DNA of 64,000 nucleotides, taken from assembly GCA_032209605.1 (NCBI GenBank), contig JASFXZ010000010.1, positions 8,577,385 through 8,641,384 of the forward strand. Direction: 5' to 3'. Numbering within the stretch: position 1 is the stretch's first letter; the number at the start of each line of letters is the position of its first letter. Below, piece by piece: positions 35,101-47,397 of the stretch. A program made the position numbers and the translations under genes. This DNA is from Mactromeris polynyma. Lineage: Eukaryota > Mollusca > Bivalvia > Venerida > Mactridae. The notes beneath the pieces were generated by a model. The model searched no databases. It had not been told where the DNA came from and saw nothing but the letters and a program-made list of their open reading frames with translations.

Positions 35101-38100
35101 ATTTTCAACGATGCGCCTTGTACGAAGGGGACTATACGACGCGCGATTTCAGTAATACGATGCTACGATAGCCCTGAAAGGATTCCGTACATCCATGACA
35201 GTTTTGTGACAAGTGTTTTAATCAATGATATGATGTGTATCTCTATCAAGTTGTTGCAAAGATTATTATAAGTAGTCTATACTTGAGAAATCTCTAGACT
35301 TTTGTTTAATTCTTAATAAAATGTAAATGATTGTGCAGCCGGATCAAAATACCCATTCAGATAAAAGAATGACGTAAAATAATGAATTATACTGAATTTT
35401 CACAGACTAAATTTTAAGATATTTTTGCTGATATTGTAACGCAAATCTGCAGAGCCTTTGCTTTAACGTAGAACTCTGAAATACCAATCGTCGTATACAT
35501 AAACATTGTTTATGTTACAGATACAGATATTTTTGCGGAACTATAAAAGCATAGCGGAATATCCAGTAAAGATGCAGCGTATGATAGCTCAAAGGTCATG
35601 GATTGAAAGGTATGTATCTATCAGTTCAAAATGTAGTATCATAGTTAAATAATAAATACATACTGGTCAAAAGAGCTGACCGGCCATTTTGTATTTTGAG
35701 AGTCCTCTCTACCTTATAACAATGTGATCAGAGGCGACAAACGTGATATACATCGGTTAATATAGACTTTTTTCAAGACTTTAATTCATTAGAATCATAA
35801 ATCCTATAGCTTACTGCAATACAAATCAGCAGGAAATGTATCCAGCAGTTTTTGATAAACTGTTTGGAATACATGTAGTACTGACAGGGTTAGGAAATGA
35901 AATTCGTCCTCTAGATATTTGCAAAACCTGCATCGTCTCCGTCGTCCAAATTTCAACTACCGCTGCTCATCTGTCACCTCTTCGAACTAATGAATCTATC
36001 CACTGCCTAACCGAATTGTAATACAGTAAACCTCACTTAAAGACCACCTCAATAATAAGACCACCTCAATAATAAGACCACAATTTTAAGTCGGTTTTAA
36101 CTGTTTTGCTCTATATTCAACCTCGATATTAAGACCAACTCAATAAGAAAACCAGTTTTCAAGGGTCCCAAGGAAGGTCTTTTTATTAAGGTTGTACTGT
36201 ATACTTATGCAGTCGACAGCCTACTTAAAACAGCGTTTTCCGTCTTTATTGCGTACTGAAATTTTCTTTCAGTTATGATATCAAGAGGGTGATTGTGAGA
36301 GAAGGCCATGTACCAATGTGTTTCTATTTCATCCTATCTGGTTCAGGTTGGTATTTTTATTTCTCAATGCATGTAGAATCGTAAACTTAATTTTGATAGT
36401 ACGCTATTGTTATTTGCCTCTGGACAAAACTTTTGCCGTACTGTTACTCGAGTAACATTTATCAGATTTTCAACAAAAAACTTTCACTGGTACTTATTCT
36501 ACGGCATCCTGTTTCTGTCAGTATTATGTCGTGATTGGACGCACGACGGTACATTTGTATGCACGACGGTACATTGCTGCAGTACGATTGGACGCACGGC
36601 GGTACATTGCAATGCAAGACGGTACGTTGTGTCGTGCGACGGTACATTGCGATGCACGACGGTACATTGCGCCGTACGACGGTACATTGCGCCGCACGAC
36701 GGTTCATTGCTGCAGCACGATTGGACGCGCGAGGGTACATTGCGATGCAATACGGTACATTGTGCCGCACGACGGTACATTGCTACAGTACGACTTGACG
36801 CACGGCGGTACATTGCGATGCAAGACTTCACATTGCAACACACGACGATACATTGCGATGCACAACAATACATTTCGACGAACTACGGTAGGACAAAAAA
36901 TGCTACGGTACGATGTCACACGCGACGGTAGACACGCACATAACGGCACACAACTAATGGTACATTGCGACACACAACAAAGCGATTAACGCAATATGCT
37001 AAATTACTACGATGCGATCCGACACACAACGGTACGATGTCGTAATCAGATCAGCATAGATAAGCATTGTATATTTGTTATCAAATCTAAACTACGGTTG
37101 TCTCCCTTTCAACGTTCATTTCTCCATTACGCTGCTTCATTGATGACAAGTGTAAAACATCTTAAGTAGTAATAGATACGGACTAAACACCGACTACGGT
37201 ATGAAACTACGCCACGAGTGACAGAACAGGTTCAGAGAAAGTACTCCCGATATATTTATACAATACAATATTATTTCAGTAGACTGAATTTCATTAAGTT
37301 ATGAAGTGACGAATTTAATATAGAAAATATTCTCATGTCGCTCAAAACGTCTAGATAACTATAAATGGTTAAGGTTGTCAGATATATCATTTCTACGCAA
37401 AAAAACGAAAACAAAAGCATAGGATTTGTGAATGAAACAATTTATGTTTTCAGCCATTGTGTCAGCCATGAACGACGGTGTTTCAAAGACGGTGATGTTT
37501 TTAAATCGCGGAGACAGTTTTGGTGATGTTGCAATATTGAACAACTCTCGGCGAGAAACTACTGTGATTTCTCGCGAGAAGATTGAACTTCTATGTATGA
37601 CAGATACGGTAAAGTATTTAATGAAGTTCATTTAAAACTTCTTACACTCCATAAGGCCGTTGAATAGTTTGTTGAACTTCGATCAGCGCCTCAAAACTGT
37701 CCCGTGACTCAAATTAGTTTTGGCCGCTACTTGCAGGATTGTTTCATTTCAAAAGACTTTTTAAAAAAACAAAAAATCTGTATAAATGACCCACCTATTG
37801 TTCCAACTTCATCATTGTGGGTACGTACCTAAAACAATTTTAAGAGTGGTCTAAATGTTGGAATTTAGATATCGCGCTTCAAAATTGTAGATTGTTTTTC
37901 ATTCATAGATAAATTGCTAGAATACAGCTGTGATATTACTTTTTCTCTTTATTTTGGTTTACCTCGTGTGAATTTTTTGTCGAAAAATTGTTTATCGTTC
38001 TTTATACGGTTGATTGAACTCCATTAATGCCGTTTGTATCCTTATAAAAATATACATTTATGTTCAAGGTTTATATGATAAAATAAACATTTCATCCGTG

Positions 38101-41100
38101 TTGTATCACTATGTATTGTATAAAGATTCAGTACAACCTCTCAAAAGCGGTCCTCTCTTGAGCAACGACCTCTATTCAACAATATTATCCCCATTTTCTG
38201 TAGAAAGAATTTACTCTAATTTCATCCTATCTAGAGTAACAACATGTCAACAACTGCCAAAGTATGCGTCTCCATAAAAAATGCTTTTGCTCAAAGGAGG
38301 TTACAACTTACACCGTGGTACATACAGGCGGACCTCGTTTATTCAACAACCTTTTATCCGAGTACTTGGTATCATCCGAAATAAATATCAGGTTCCGATG
38401 TATCTTCTTAGGCTCGTCGAATTGAAATGAGCTATCCGAAACAATGTATCATTCGAAATAAGATATCGGACCCGATGAATTCGAATGAACGAGGTCCGAC
38501 TGTATTTCATATACTTCTCTGTGCTGATTTCAGGACTTCGTGGATATTTTTATGTCGGGTGGAATTCGGGATCCTGATGATCCATTTCTGAAGTAAGTAC
38601 ATTCATTTATCATTTTTTTCTGTCCAAGAGTTCAGAAATATTAAAACTGAAATAAAAAAGAAACTTTGAAAAACGACGATAGTTTTATTAAGTATGAGAT
38701 TTTTGTTCGCAACAAAAAAAAAGTCATATAAAACATTAATCTTTTTAAACGGTATTTGATGAGTACGAGGTTTTATCTAGAATCACTCATGCCATTTAGA
38801 AATGAGCAAATACTGGAAAGGGAAATATTCTAGGTAAGATAGACTTTCCAAGAAATGTGGAACAAAACACATTTCCAAGATTTCGCAATTTCGTATTTTT
38901 GTGAGAATTGAGTTGTCTCCCTTTATCCGCAGTCACAAAATGCAATTTTCAAGATTTTCAATTCTCTGGATTCCGCAGTGTAACACAAAATTGTCAATTT
39001 TTATTATAACAATCTGGACATATATCTTTTTAATAAACTCATAATTAGTAAATGATAAAAAGTTATTTTTCTTGCGACACGAAACGATGTTAAATCAAAA
39101 TCCAATTATTCAAGTAAATTTTTTTGACATTCGACTTCATAAAAGATAATGTTCAACATTTGACATTTTTGCAAGCGTTTATTAATAATTTTGCAGAACA
39201 AAACTGGCTCGCATTTTTGCCGCCAGTTTTCTTTACAATTACTGCCTGACAAAAATTCAGTTGTTCCCAATTACGTTTCCCAACTCGGTTAATGTCAATG
39301 ACATTGCTCTAATTTATTTTTAGAATATAATAGATACCGAGCTTATGACTGAATTCAACCAAATATGATGAAACAATCGTCTTGGGATTTTCGGCGCAGT
39401 CGTACTTACATCGCTTTGCTATTTGCATATCAGTGTTGTGTAAAACCAATCAAATCTTACGTTAACCACTAAACCCACATCTCTTCAACCGAACAGCGTT
39501 TGTATCATTGACGCGGATTGGTTAACCTTTCGATAAGGGGTACATTTACCAAAATATCTCTTGGATCTGGAGTGACCAGCAATCGTAACATCTCGGCAAT
39601 TTTTTATGTTGCACAACAAATTTTAACCTTCAAATTGCACCGACCATCTTTTTCAAGATATTTCTTGTTGAATATAGTTTTGTTTAATTTTCAGATCCAT
39701 CAGTTTTCTGGATGGATGGCCCAGAGAACAATTGATTGATAATCCGAAGAAATGTATATTCAGTTATTTTAAGTATGTTTTTGAATAAATATAATAACAT
39801 CAATACAATTGTGTGTGTATACAAATGTTTATGCATGTACATATATATATTTTGAGATAACTTTTATTTCATTGTACTTTATGGTGCAGTCACACTATGA
39901 CGTATTAGAGAAACTTATACCTAGCGTATGAAAAATCATAAAATAATGTCAACACGTCGGCATACGCCCAAAAAAGCATCGAAAATTCTACAGCATGAAT
40001 AAATTGGGCGTATGCATAACGTATTGAACGTATACATATCGTACGTCTAACCTATAAGTAACCTATCACTAACTTATATATAACTTATGGCAGCGTATCA
40101 CAGCGTATGACCAGAGTATGTCCAGCGTTCTCCACTTATGCCCAACGTATGAGTAACTTATGATAAACCTATGCGCAGCGCACTCGGCGTGTTACCGACG
40201 ATCATGTGACGTCTACGTGAATACGGCGCCGGTCTCTACATTACCGCATTCATACTGTAGTCAGCGAGCTTCATGCCAACGTATCTCGACGTATGAGTAA
40301 ACTACCTCTAACGTACTTAGCGTATCTCGACGTATGAGTAACCTACATGTAACATACTTAGCGTATGGCTAGAGTATGCCTAACGTATGCCTAACCTATG
40401 AAGAGGACGTCGGCATACGCCCAAAAGTTTTGTGCATGCACAAAAAATTATTTCGGCCTCTGCGTATAACAACGTATGCCAGCTTATACCAGCGTGCTTT
40501 TAGCGTATACAACTTATACCAAACCTACCCGTAACTTATGTCAACGTACACCAGCGTGTTGGTGAAAATTCTCATACGTCGGCATACGTTACTGCTATAC
40601 GTTATAGTGTGACTGCGCCATTACAAAGCAGCGAAGTTAGCAATAATACACAATTACACAATACAATTGTACATATTAATGTTATATTTAATTGTATAAA
40701 AGGTATAGAAAGAAAATGAAAAATATGATAATGTAGCATTTAATAGATAACAGAACCCCCCCCCCCCCCAATTACAATGAATATTATCGATTACCTATTG
40801 CCGAAAATGGAATAATCCAATCTTAAAATAAAACTGACCGGTAAAAAATCCTATAATGTATGATACCTCAATTTCAGACGTGGTACCATTCTTGTAAATG
40901 ACAGCACCGTTAGCGACTGGATATTTGTCGTCAAGTCGGTAAGTAGAGGTCAATAATTAGGCCACCCTTAACATATTTCTGTTGGCGGTAGCCCCTAGTC
41001 ACAATTTTCTCGAAGGAAAATTATTTTCAAAAATTTTAAGGCACGAAAAATAATCTTGCACGGGACCAATTTCAGTGGTAGTACGACACACGTTTTTAAG

Positions 41101-44100
41101 GATGTCTTTTAGGCAGACATTTGCACTGGTTTAATTTGGTTTAAAGTGACCTTTTCAACTTAAACAAGATTTTAAAGAGAAGCAGTGGTTTACGGGAATA
41201 AATTAATTATGATGCATGTTGTACGGTTAAGCATGATTAACGATAGGGCCTTTTTTCTAAATGCCCACTCTTTGCTAATCTTGGGTAAACAGACTTGAAG
41301 AAGTCACTACGTTTTCATATTGCCATATGTGGCAAATATTGCTTACTGTCAGTACATAGTGACGTCACATGTGACATTTTCTGGAAATGACGTCACTTAA
41401 AGAAGAGGTTGGAAATCGTACAGCGGCGCTCAATGATATTAACACTCAGTAATTTCAAACAACCATGGTTATCTAAATACGCCTCGAAAATTCACAATAA
41501 TCATGACTTAAAGCTTATTTAATTCGAATATGGATTATTATATTTCTCGGATCAATGCCCCAATCTCCCAAAGCATCTCAAATAGAAATCTTAGCTCAAT
41601 ATTGAGATTTTGCTCAAATCAGAGTCTGAGTTGACACCAAATCTCATTTTGGATCGCTTGAAAAAAAATCTTAGAAAAAATCGTCTCATTGTTTCCGTTA
41701 TGTAAGACCAATTTTGAGTACGGACTCCGAAGATAAAAATCTCAACGATTTGAGACAATATTTGAGATGAGATTTAGCGATCAAATGGTTATGCTGTTTC
41801 ACAATTCTGTTTGTTCAGGGAAGCGCCAGTGTATTGAAGAAATTACATGCGGTTAATATCAAGAAACGGAAAAAGAAAAAGAAGGTTCTTGATTTTCGAG
41901 ATGAAGGTATGAAGTTTACATACATTGTTGAAAATGTCCGTGTCGTGCTCATTAAAGTGTGTATATCGAACGGAGAATTAGTTGTATCGAAATATTCATT
42001 CGTTATATTGGTGTGTTTATTCGATTTATCGAATTATTTATTCACTATATCGAAATGGGTATTTCACATTCTCTCTGTAAAAAGTTCAATATACTATTCT
42101 AATTAATTGGATGATTTTCACGGTAGTGTACCAAAAGAGAAGAATATTTGAGCGCCGCTGTACGATTTCCAACCTCTTTTTTAAGTGACGTCATTTCCAG
42201 ACAACGTCACATGTGACGTCACCATGTACTGACAGTAAGCAATATTTGCACCATATGGTAATATGAAAACGAAGTAACCATATGGAGCAAATATTGTTTC
42301 GTACCCGCAAATAGTGACATCACATGTTGCGTTTTCTTGAAATGACGTCATTTACAGAAGAGGTTGTAAATACATGTACCACAGCACTGTTTATTTAGTA
42401 ATCTTTTATGACTGGACTAATGTACATGCACTGTTTGTTCTCCTAGTCCTTGAGTTGATGAACGATGAGCAATACTTAAGTCATGAGGAGAAGGTACAGC
42501 TAATGTATGAAGAGGAGAAACGAAGTCTTGACGGACTCAATCTGCACGTGAGATTTTATGCATTGCCCGAGATTAACGTGCAGACGAACGATTCTTACAA
42601 CGAACTGAAACAAATGAAGGAAGAGGTTGGTATTGCAATATGAAAAATTATACATCATGTAATTAAGATCTTATAATTTTATTATCTGTATACCTATAGG
42701 TTCCCGGTCGCGGCAGGTCATACCCTTCCATAAAAATTTGACTTATAAATGTCGATTTTCCTCCAAATGTGGAGAAGTTGCCGGCTCCTTGTGGAAGGGT
42801 AAGTTAGTACTGGTTATAATTCAGTCCAGGGAAAACTGGTTAGGTGAACCGGCCGCCGTATATAACTGAAATATCGTTGAGAAACCCGATGAAACAAACA
42901 AACATATACCTATAGGTACATCTTATTTTATTGACAAAATATCCGTAGTCATAAATATATGAAATCTGTGGTTATTGTCTTTATACAGATGTACTATACA
43001 ATACTGTATTGTCATTTTTCTTACACTTTTCCTCAAACCACAAATACAAGTGTCCGATACCAGTATTTTCCATCATTACTGGTGTTATAATAATTCAACG
43101 AAATTGATGGAAATAATAGAAAACCTTATCATTATTCTCTCTATCACAAAACAATGGTTATGGCCGCCTAGAACAGCAAGATTTTAGCTGTAAGGCATTA
43201 ACAGCCGTATTACTACCAGTACAGGGCAGTAGTTCTGCTATTGCTGTTACTGCTACTACTGCCAACTCCACATTGATATATACATGTATTTCAGTTCATG
43301 AATGCCAACAGTGTAAACAGAGCTTTAGGTGCGTTGGAGAAATCAGGTGTTGATCTTAAATCTGAAGCAGGAAACAGCGACACATCACAACAAACGGCTT
43401 CAGTGAGGAAAGCCCAACAAACAAGACGAAAATCTCTAGCAAATATTATTCTTAAGGTACAGTAATGTAGAAAACACCCTCTTTGTCACGGGCATTTAAG
43501 CCACACAAACAGCCAGGGTCAGGTAGAGACTTGTCCAGCTATTTGTGGATGGAAGAAGACCCCGGGTGACATATGCGTGCTCCTTGATAGAACCATCGAC
43601 CTTTTGAAAGCGTGCATGATAGTTTCCTCACACACTAATTCAATATCAGCAAGTGATTTTGAACTTAGCGACCATAACCACTCGGTAACAGAGGTTGCTG
43701 AACATATTCTCTCCAGACTTATTAAATCTGTATTAAATGTTTCGTAAGTAATGGTCTTTAATAACAACGGATTGGACAGCGTTTTTGCTATCCTGACTTA
43801 ATCGGTTCGCTTTGATCATGCAAATTATTGCTATAAACAACGTTAAAGCTCTCAAGTAATGTGACCAAATGTTATAATAATTATTTTTCCTACAGGGACC
43901 TTTCATAAAGACGTCTGGATCTCAGGGACGTAAGTTTTGTTTTTTTCTCACACAATTTTGTAATACAAATGTATATCAATGTTGTTTTCCGCTAAGTCGT
44001 TGGTGTAAAACACACGCTCTATCATAAATGGCTTAATTATTTGTATTATTTATTTATAAATAAATACGTAACCGTCCGTAGCCTCTGGCGATTATGTCAG

Positions 44101-46176
44101 ATTACTACATGCCGATGAATGTAACAGTAGCGGAATCAAAGCGCTGTAACAATACCACTTAGTTACAGACGGCAACTGTTGTAGAATATTTACATCTATT
44201 TTCGTTCCCTTCTTCAGTCGGTAGAGAAACCTCATTTGCTTCATTGATGTCATCCCGTCGGGACTTGGATTCCCGAAACTCACACCGGAGCATGAAAAGC
44301 GTCCGATTTGCTGATACACAAGACCACGTGACCGACAAGCAGAGTGATATAGATAATAAAAAAAAAGTTGACGACTGGGAACAAGTATCGTTGCCGTCAT
44401 TAGGAGAAAGTCCACTGAATGACCTGACCAATAGGCCGCCGGAAGCTTCACCGGTGTTTGTAGAAATTAGTACACTGACAAAAGGCCAGGTTTTTGTAAG
44501 TAGTGTATAACTATGTTCTAAACACTCAAACGTGAATGCAAATATTAGTCATGTGAATTTCGCGAATAAGTGAACTTTTCATAAACAAAAGTCATTAATG
44601 TCGCATAGCAAATTATTCGGCGTAGCTGTATAATATTGATTTTGACCTACAAAGTAGACCAATCAAATATTGTATATGAAGCGTGTTGTTTAAATATGCA
44701 ACAAATTAGACGATTTGATTGGTTCATATTTTAAGCAGAGAGGCACCAAACGGGGTGTCTAGAAAAGATCATTCACTTTCCTGTAGAGTATCCCTCTGGG
44801 GTTCCGAAATAGGGCGATTCTTTAGGTATCATTTTATCTACACCGTTCATCTTGTTTGAAGATACATGTAGTTCTTGTTTGAATTATCCAATGATTGAAC
44901 TAGAGTGTCGGTTATAAATTGTATGTATGTTTATGAATGTCCTCAGCTGTTACAGTGTATTATACGAATACAAATTTGACTGGATAATTCGAATTCGTTC
45001 AAACCATGACTTCGAGGTAGTACAATCGTTACCATATTAAATAGGACTAAACTTGTGAATACTGCAGATATCATATCGAAAGTCCGAGCAGTGAAAATTC
45101 TTTCTGTCTTTTTGTTCACAATTTATTATCGGCATTCATAATTTTTCCTGTTGATATTTCAGGGACTTGCTGACATGATTTACGAAAACCAGCCCCATTT
45201 CAGTCTCGTTAGTAATGGTGCGGAGTGTATTATGATAGAGAAGAAATTTTACCAAGAATTTGCAACCCAAGCTGTGCTGTTAAAGATTCGAGAATCGGTA
45301 AATATTAACAGTTACAGAAACATACACTGCCCTCCAAAAGTTTCTTCACACTTCGACAATTTGTCATCGCAATAAATGTATTTTCATATTTGTTTCACAT
45401 GCATTAAATCGAAAATGCTTTTTAACACGGCAATAATTTTCTGTAGAAGTATTTACAAATTTGTACTGAAACAAATTATCTTATTTTCTGTGTAACACAC
45501 ATATTGGTTTCGAATGCATGCCGATTGATGCTGCTGCCGAGATGTGCAAATTTTGGATTCTTAACTATCCATCACAGAAGTAGGATGAATAATTTTTCTT
45601 CATGGTCATACATGTTTTATTTGAAATTCTGTAAGAAAAAGTAACGAAATTCAAAATATTCAAGTGTGAAGAAACGTTTGGATGGCAGTGTATATATCGT
45701 ATCACGACATTATTGTAAGAAAATATCAAATATGATACCTCATAATTTCCAAGTCACAGAAGTATAACTCGAATTTAATGTATCAAGAGAAGAATCGTGT
45801 ATTTGAAGTGTTTGTTTCATTCACCATAAAATTAATATCGAGGTCAAAGTTCAAGTTTGCATCGGGTGTAAAAGGCCGGTTTTGGGCGGTACCAATCCCG
45901 GTACCGGAACGTTGATTTGAAATGTACGATTGTAGGAAAGTAAATGTAAATCTGTCAAAAACACGTTCATCGTTTTTTTCACTATGTGTATATCTCGTAT
46001 TGCAGACATATCCATTTCCATCAGATGATGCTCTACAAGACAATCTGGAGTCACAGTTGAGATGGGATGCTGATAAGCAAAATAAAATGTCCGTGCTCAT
46101 GAGAGACATTATGAGAAAGCGAAGCGATCCGAATGATGCTCGTGGATCGCTTCGATTACCTCCCCTACACGTGTGA
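31179..46176 (+). CDS. CNBD2: Cyclic nucleotide-binding domain-containing protein 2-like
   Basis: My model has 17 coding exons: 31179-32171, 32661-32740, 34142-34247, 34722-34796, 35521-35609, 36273-36346, 37454-37608, 38534-38592, 39695-39772, 40878-40938, 41819-41906, 42447-42625, 43295-43456, 43896-43929, 44218-44495, 45163-45297 and 46006-46176. They total 2817 nt (938 residues), all phases agree, and the ATG has A at -3 and G at +4. Order: disordered basic N-terminus (1-331), a helical RFVVLLMRAWKVH segment, the cNMP-binding domain (REGHVPMCFYFILSGS, then GDSFGDVAILNNSRRETTV), a DSTVSDWIFVVKSG linker typical of CNBD2, a charged insert, and a second degenerate cNMP-like fold (FVEISTLTKGQVFGLADMIY). 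Mammalian CNBD2 binds cAMP and is needed for sperm function; the same role here is inference. The protein is longer than the human one (about 576 residues), mainly at the N-terminus. Confidence 0.92.
33269..33342 (+). repeat. tRNA-like sequence in CNBD2 intron 2
   Basis: A-box-like tttagtggttagcataac and a perfect T arm (CCGGG-TTCGAAT-CCCGG) are present. The acceptor ends do not pair beyond about three bases and there is no terminator run of T. Likely a SINE head or tRNA pseudogene. Confidence 0.5.
33735..33850 (+). repeat. Interspersed repeat (aggcaccaaacggg), copy 1
   Basis: Shares cggcgtagctgtata..attgattttgacc and agaggcaccaaacggg with 44622-44757. Both lie in CNBD2 introns. No ORF. Confidence 0.55.
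36023..36201. mobile_element. Family B MITE, CNBD2 intron 5
   Basis: Ends acagtaaacctcacttaaag and attaaggttgtactgta; about 180 bp with the family interior. It lies 72 bp before exon 6. Confidence 0.8.
36273..37608 (+). CDS. CNBD2: CNBD2 exons 6-7: cNMP-binding core
   Basis: Exon 6 (36273-36346) gives the first beta strands up to FYFILSGS. Exon 7 (37454-37608) gives the phosphate-binding cassette, reading FGDVAILNNSRRETTV. Compared with the usual FGELALLYNxPRxAT pattern, the Glu is Asp, the Arg is kept and the following Ala is Thr. Binding of a cyclic nucleotide is plausible but not assured. Intron 6 between them carries a 20-bp minisatellite. Confidence 0.85.
36530..37040 (+). repeat. 20-bp minisatellite in CNBD2 intron 6
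   Basis: About 20-25 imperfect units of cgacggtacattgcgatgca, with variants carrying gccgca or tgcagtacgattgga. Units become more decayed towards 37040. Overlapping frames on both strands are open only because the repeat lacks stops. Not coding and not CRISPR: there are no unique spacers. Confidence 0.85.
38128..38330. repeat. Family D element, reverse copy, CNBD2 intron 7
   Basis: Starts cagtacaacctctcaaaagc and includes gtcctctcttgagcaacgac, reverse of the array at 22997-23246. It abuts a family C element at its right. Confidence 0.6.
38323..38504. mobile_element. Pogo-like MITE (family C), CNBD2 intron 7
   Basis: About 180 bp. Ends acaggcggacctcgtttatt and aacgaggtccgactgta, with an interior ttttatccga ... 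cttggtat..atccgaaataaa. Other copies: 51169-51252 and 52439-52518 (both partial), 54539-54675, 56891-57073. Pogo/Tigger elements end in CAGT and insert at TA, which fits. Confidence 0.75.
39240..39690 (-). repeat. Interspersed repeat family G, reverse copy
   Basis: Reverse of the copies at 30130 and 49640. Includes agtgttgtgtaaaaccaatc, gacgcggattggttaacc and catctttttcaagatatttc. It runs right up to the acceptor of CNBD2 exon 9 (exon starts 39695), so part of it may supply the polypyrimidine tract. Confidence 0.65.
39882..40620. mobile_element. PIF/Harbinger-like non-autonomous element, CNBD2 intron 9
   Basis: 739 bp. Ends TGGTGCAGTCACACTATGAC and GTTATAGTGTGACTGCGCCA are inverted repeats, flanked by TTA on both sides. 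A 3-bp TTA-type duplication is characteristic of PIF/Harbinger. The interior has no ORF and is packed with degenerate cgtatg/catacg words of 9-11 bp spacing. Confidence 0.8.
40756..40770. repeat. Poly-C tract
   Basis: A run of about 14 C, followed by AT-rich DNA. Likely length-variable. Confidence 0.8.
41303..41432 (-). mobile_element. CRE-bearing MITE (family A), half copy, CNBD2 intron 10
   Basis: Only one arm and the middle are present, in reverse orientation, ending gcggcgctca. It keeps TGACGTCA twice within 50 bp. Confidence 0.75.
42149..42388 (+). mobile_element. CRE-bearing MITE (family A), CNBD2 intron 11
   Basis: Nearly complete, about 240 bp: starts TGAGCGCCGCTGTACG, with a diverged right end. 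It has TGACGTCA in both arms and lies about 60 bp before the acceptor of exon 12. Confidence 0.85.
42690..42910 (+). repeat. SINE-like element, CNBD2 intron 12
   Basis: Contains cttgtggaagggtaagttag, ctggttaggtgaaccggccg and the tail actgaaatatcgttgagaaa ending in aaacaaacaaac. The ctggttaggtgaac part recurs near 48084. No clear tRNA head. Confidence 0.5.
44218..45297 (+). CDS. CNBD2: CNBD2 exons 15-16: second cNMP-like fold
   Basis: Exon 15 (44218-44495) is a disordered Ser/Asp-rich linker that ends in FVEISTLTKGQVF. Exon 16 (45163-45297) continues GLADMIYENQPHFSLVSNG and a helical EKKFYQEFATQAVL segment. In CNBD2 proteins this C-terminal part resembles a cNMP-binding barrel but lacks the conserved phosphate-binding Arg context. 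Ligand binding by it is unlikely. Confidence 0.8.
44622..44757 (+). repeat. Interspersed repeat (aggcaccaaacggg), copy 2
   Basis: Partner of 33735-33850, in CNBD2 intron 15. Contains ggcgtagctgtata..attgattttgacc and agaggcaccaaacggg. Confidence 0.55.
45325..45690. mobile_element. Tc1/mariner-like MITE, CNBD2 intron 16
   Basis: 366 bp. Ends CACTGCCCTCCAAAAGTTTC and GAAACGTTTGGATGGCAGTG, flanked by TA on both sides. A second copy at 47617-47958 has lost its left end. No ORF. Confidence 0.85.
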
Positions 46177-46400
46177 TTTACCATGCTTCGATTACCTCCC
46201 CTACGTGTGAAATAAAAATTCGATTACCTCCCCTACACGTGTGACACGAAAAGCTTCGATTGCCTCCCTTACAAGTGAAATAAATATTCGATTGCCTCCC
46301 CTACACGTGTGACACGATAAGCTACGATTTCCTCCCTTACATGTGAACTAAATAGTTCGATTACCTCCCCTTTATATGTGATTACCTCCTCATACAATTG
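46140..46400 (+). repeat. Minisatellite spanning CNBD2 stop codon and 3' UTR
   Basis: Seven or more units around cgattacctcccctacacgt, spaced 30-40 bp. The first unit codes for the last residues (LRLPPLHV) and contains the TGA stop at 46174-46176. Later units vary (attgcctccct, atttcctccctt). Confidence 0.85.
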
Positions 46401-46659
46401 CTATGTAGTGATTTGTTAAAGCATTGTAAGCAGCGGTGTGATGGATATATAGCATGACAATTTAAATGCATGCTTGACATTTCCCTGCGACATTTCCCTG
46501 CAAACGAAATGAATTAGAGTGAAAGGTTCTTAATTAATTCATTTTTTTTAGAATTTGAATATATTGCTCATACGAATGTGTACGTAGTATAGTATTATTA
46601 CAAAAATATTTCGCCATTACATATTCCATACGCTTTTATTATTTTATGATCATTATCAA

Positions 46660-47040
46660 TGTAGTTGTTGTTTTTTACTACTGTTTTTCTTTTTTTCTAT
46701 TTCTTTTTCACTTTTTTATTATAATTCTAATTATTGTTGTTATTATTATTATGATTATTGTTCTTAGTATTAATATTTTATTATTATTGTGATTATTATT
46801 GTTATTATTATAATTCTAATTATTGTTATTATTATGATTATTGTTCTTATTATTAATATTTTATTATTATTGTTAGTATTATTTTTATTATTATTGTTAT
46901 TTTTATTATTATTTTTATTATTATTGTTCTTGTTATTGTTGTTGTTGTTGTTGCTATTACTGTTCATCTTCTCATTGTTAATCATCTTGTTCACGGCATT
47001 GTTATTGGTAATTTTATTATTGTTATTACTATTACTCCTA
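46660..47040. repeat. TTATTR microsatellite
   Basis: Long degenerate ttattattg/ttattattt run. Hydrophobic and Asn-rich open frames across it on the two strands are artefacts of the trinucleotide repeat. Confidence 0.9.
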
Positions 47041-47397
47041 TTTGTAAACAAAATTGTATATGTTCGTTGCTTATCAATACATCGTTTATTGAACTCAAAT
47101 ACAAGGCTCCATTTTTTCATGAAATAAATTGCAAGCATGTTAATTTGATTTGTAAATAACAGTTCTGAGACTTTGATAACGACTTGGACAAACAATTTTG
47201 TGGACAAGTCCTTCGTTATACTTTGCTTCATCCGTGCAATTGTCATTATGTTTCCTTGACGATCAAAGCATTTCAAAGGGGCACATACGGACATAATATC
47301 TCAGGATGAATTAGGTTCCCCTCTCTCTAAAAGCTCCTTCATTCTGGACAGTGCTCAATTGGTAAACGGGAGGTCATAGGCGCAGGAAATTGTCACG

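Noticed and set aside
36407..36989. Several overlapping frames on both strands
   Set aside because: Translation of the 20-bp minisatellite inside CNBD2 intron 6.
45783..46184. 133-codon minus-strand frame
   Set aside because: Antisense shadow of CNBD2 exon 17 and its intron.
46770..47294. Asn-rich and Leu/Ile-rich frames on both strands
   Set aside because: Produced by the TTATTR microsatellite; no independent coding signal.
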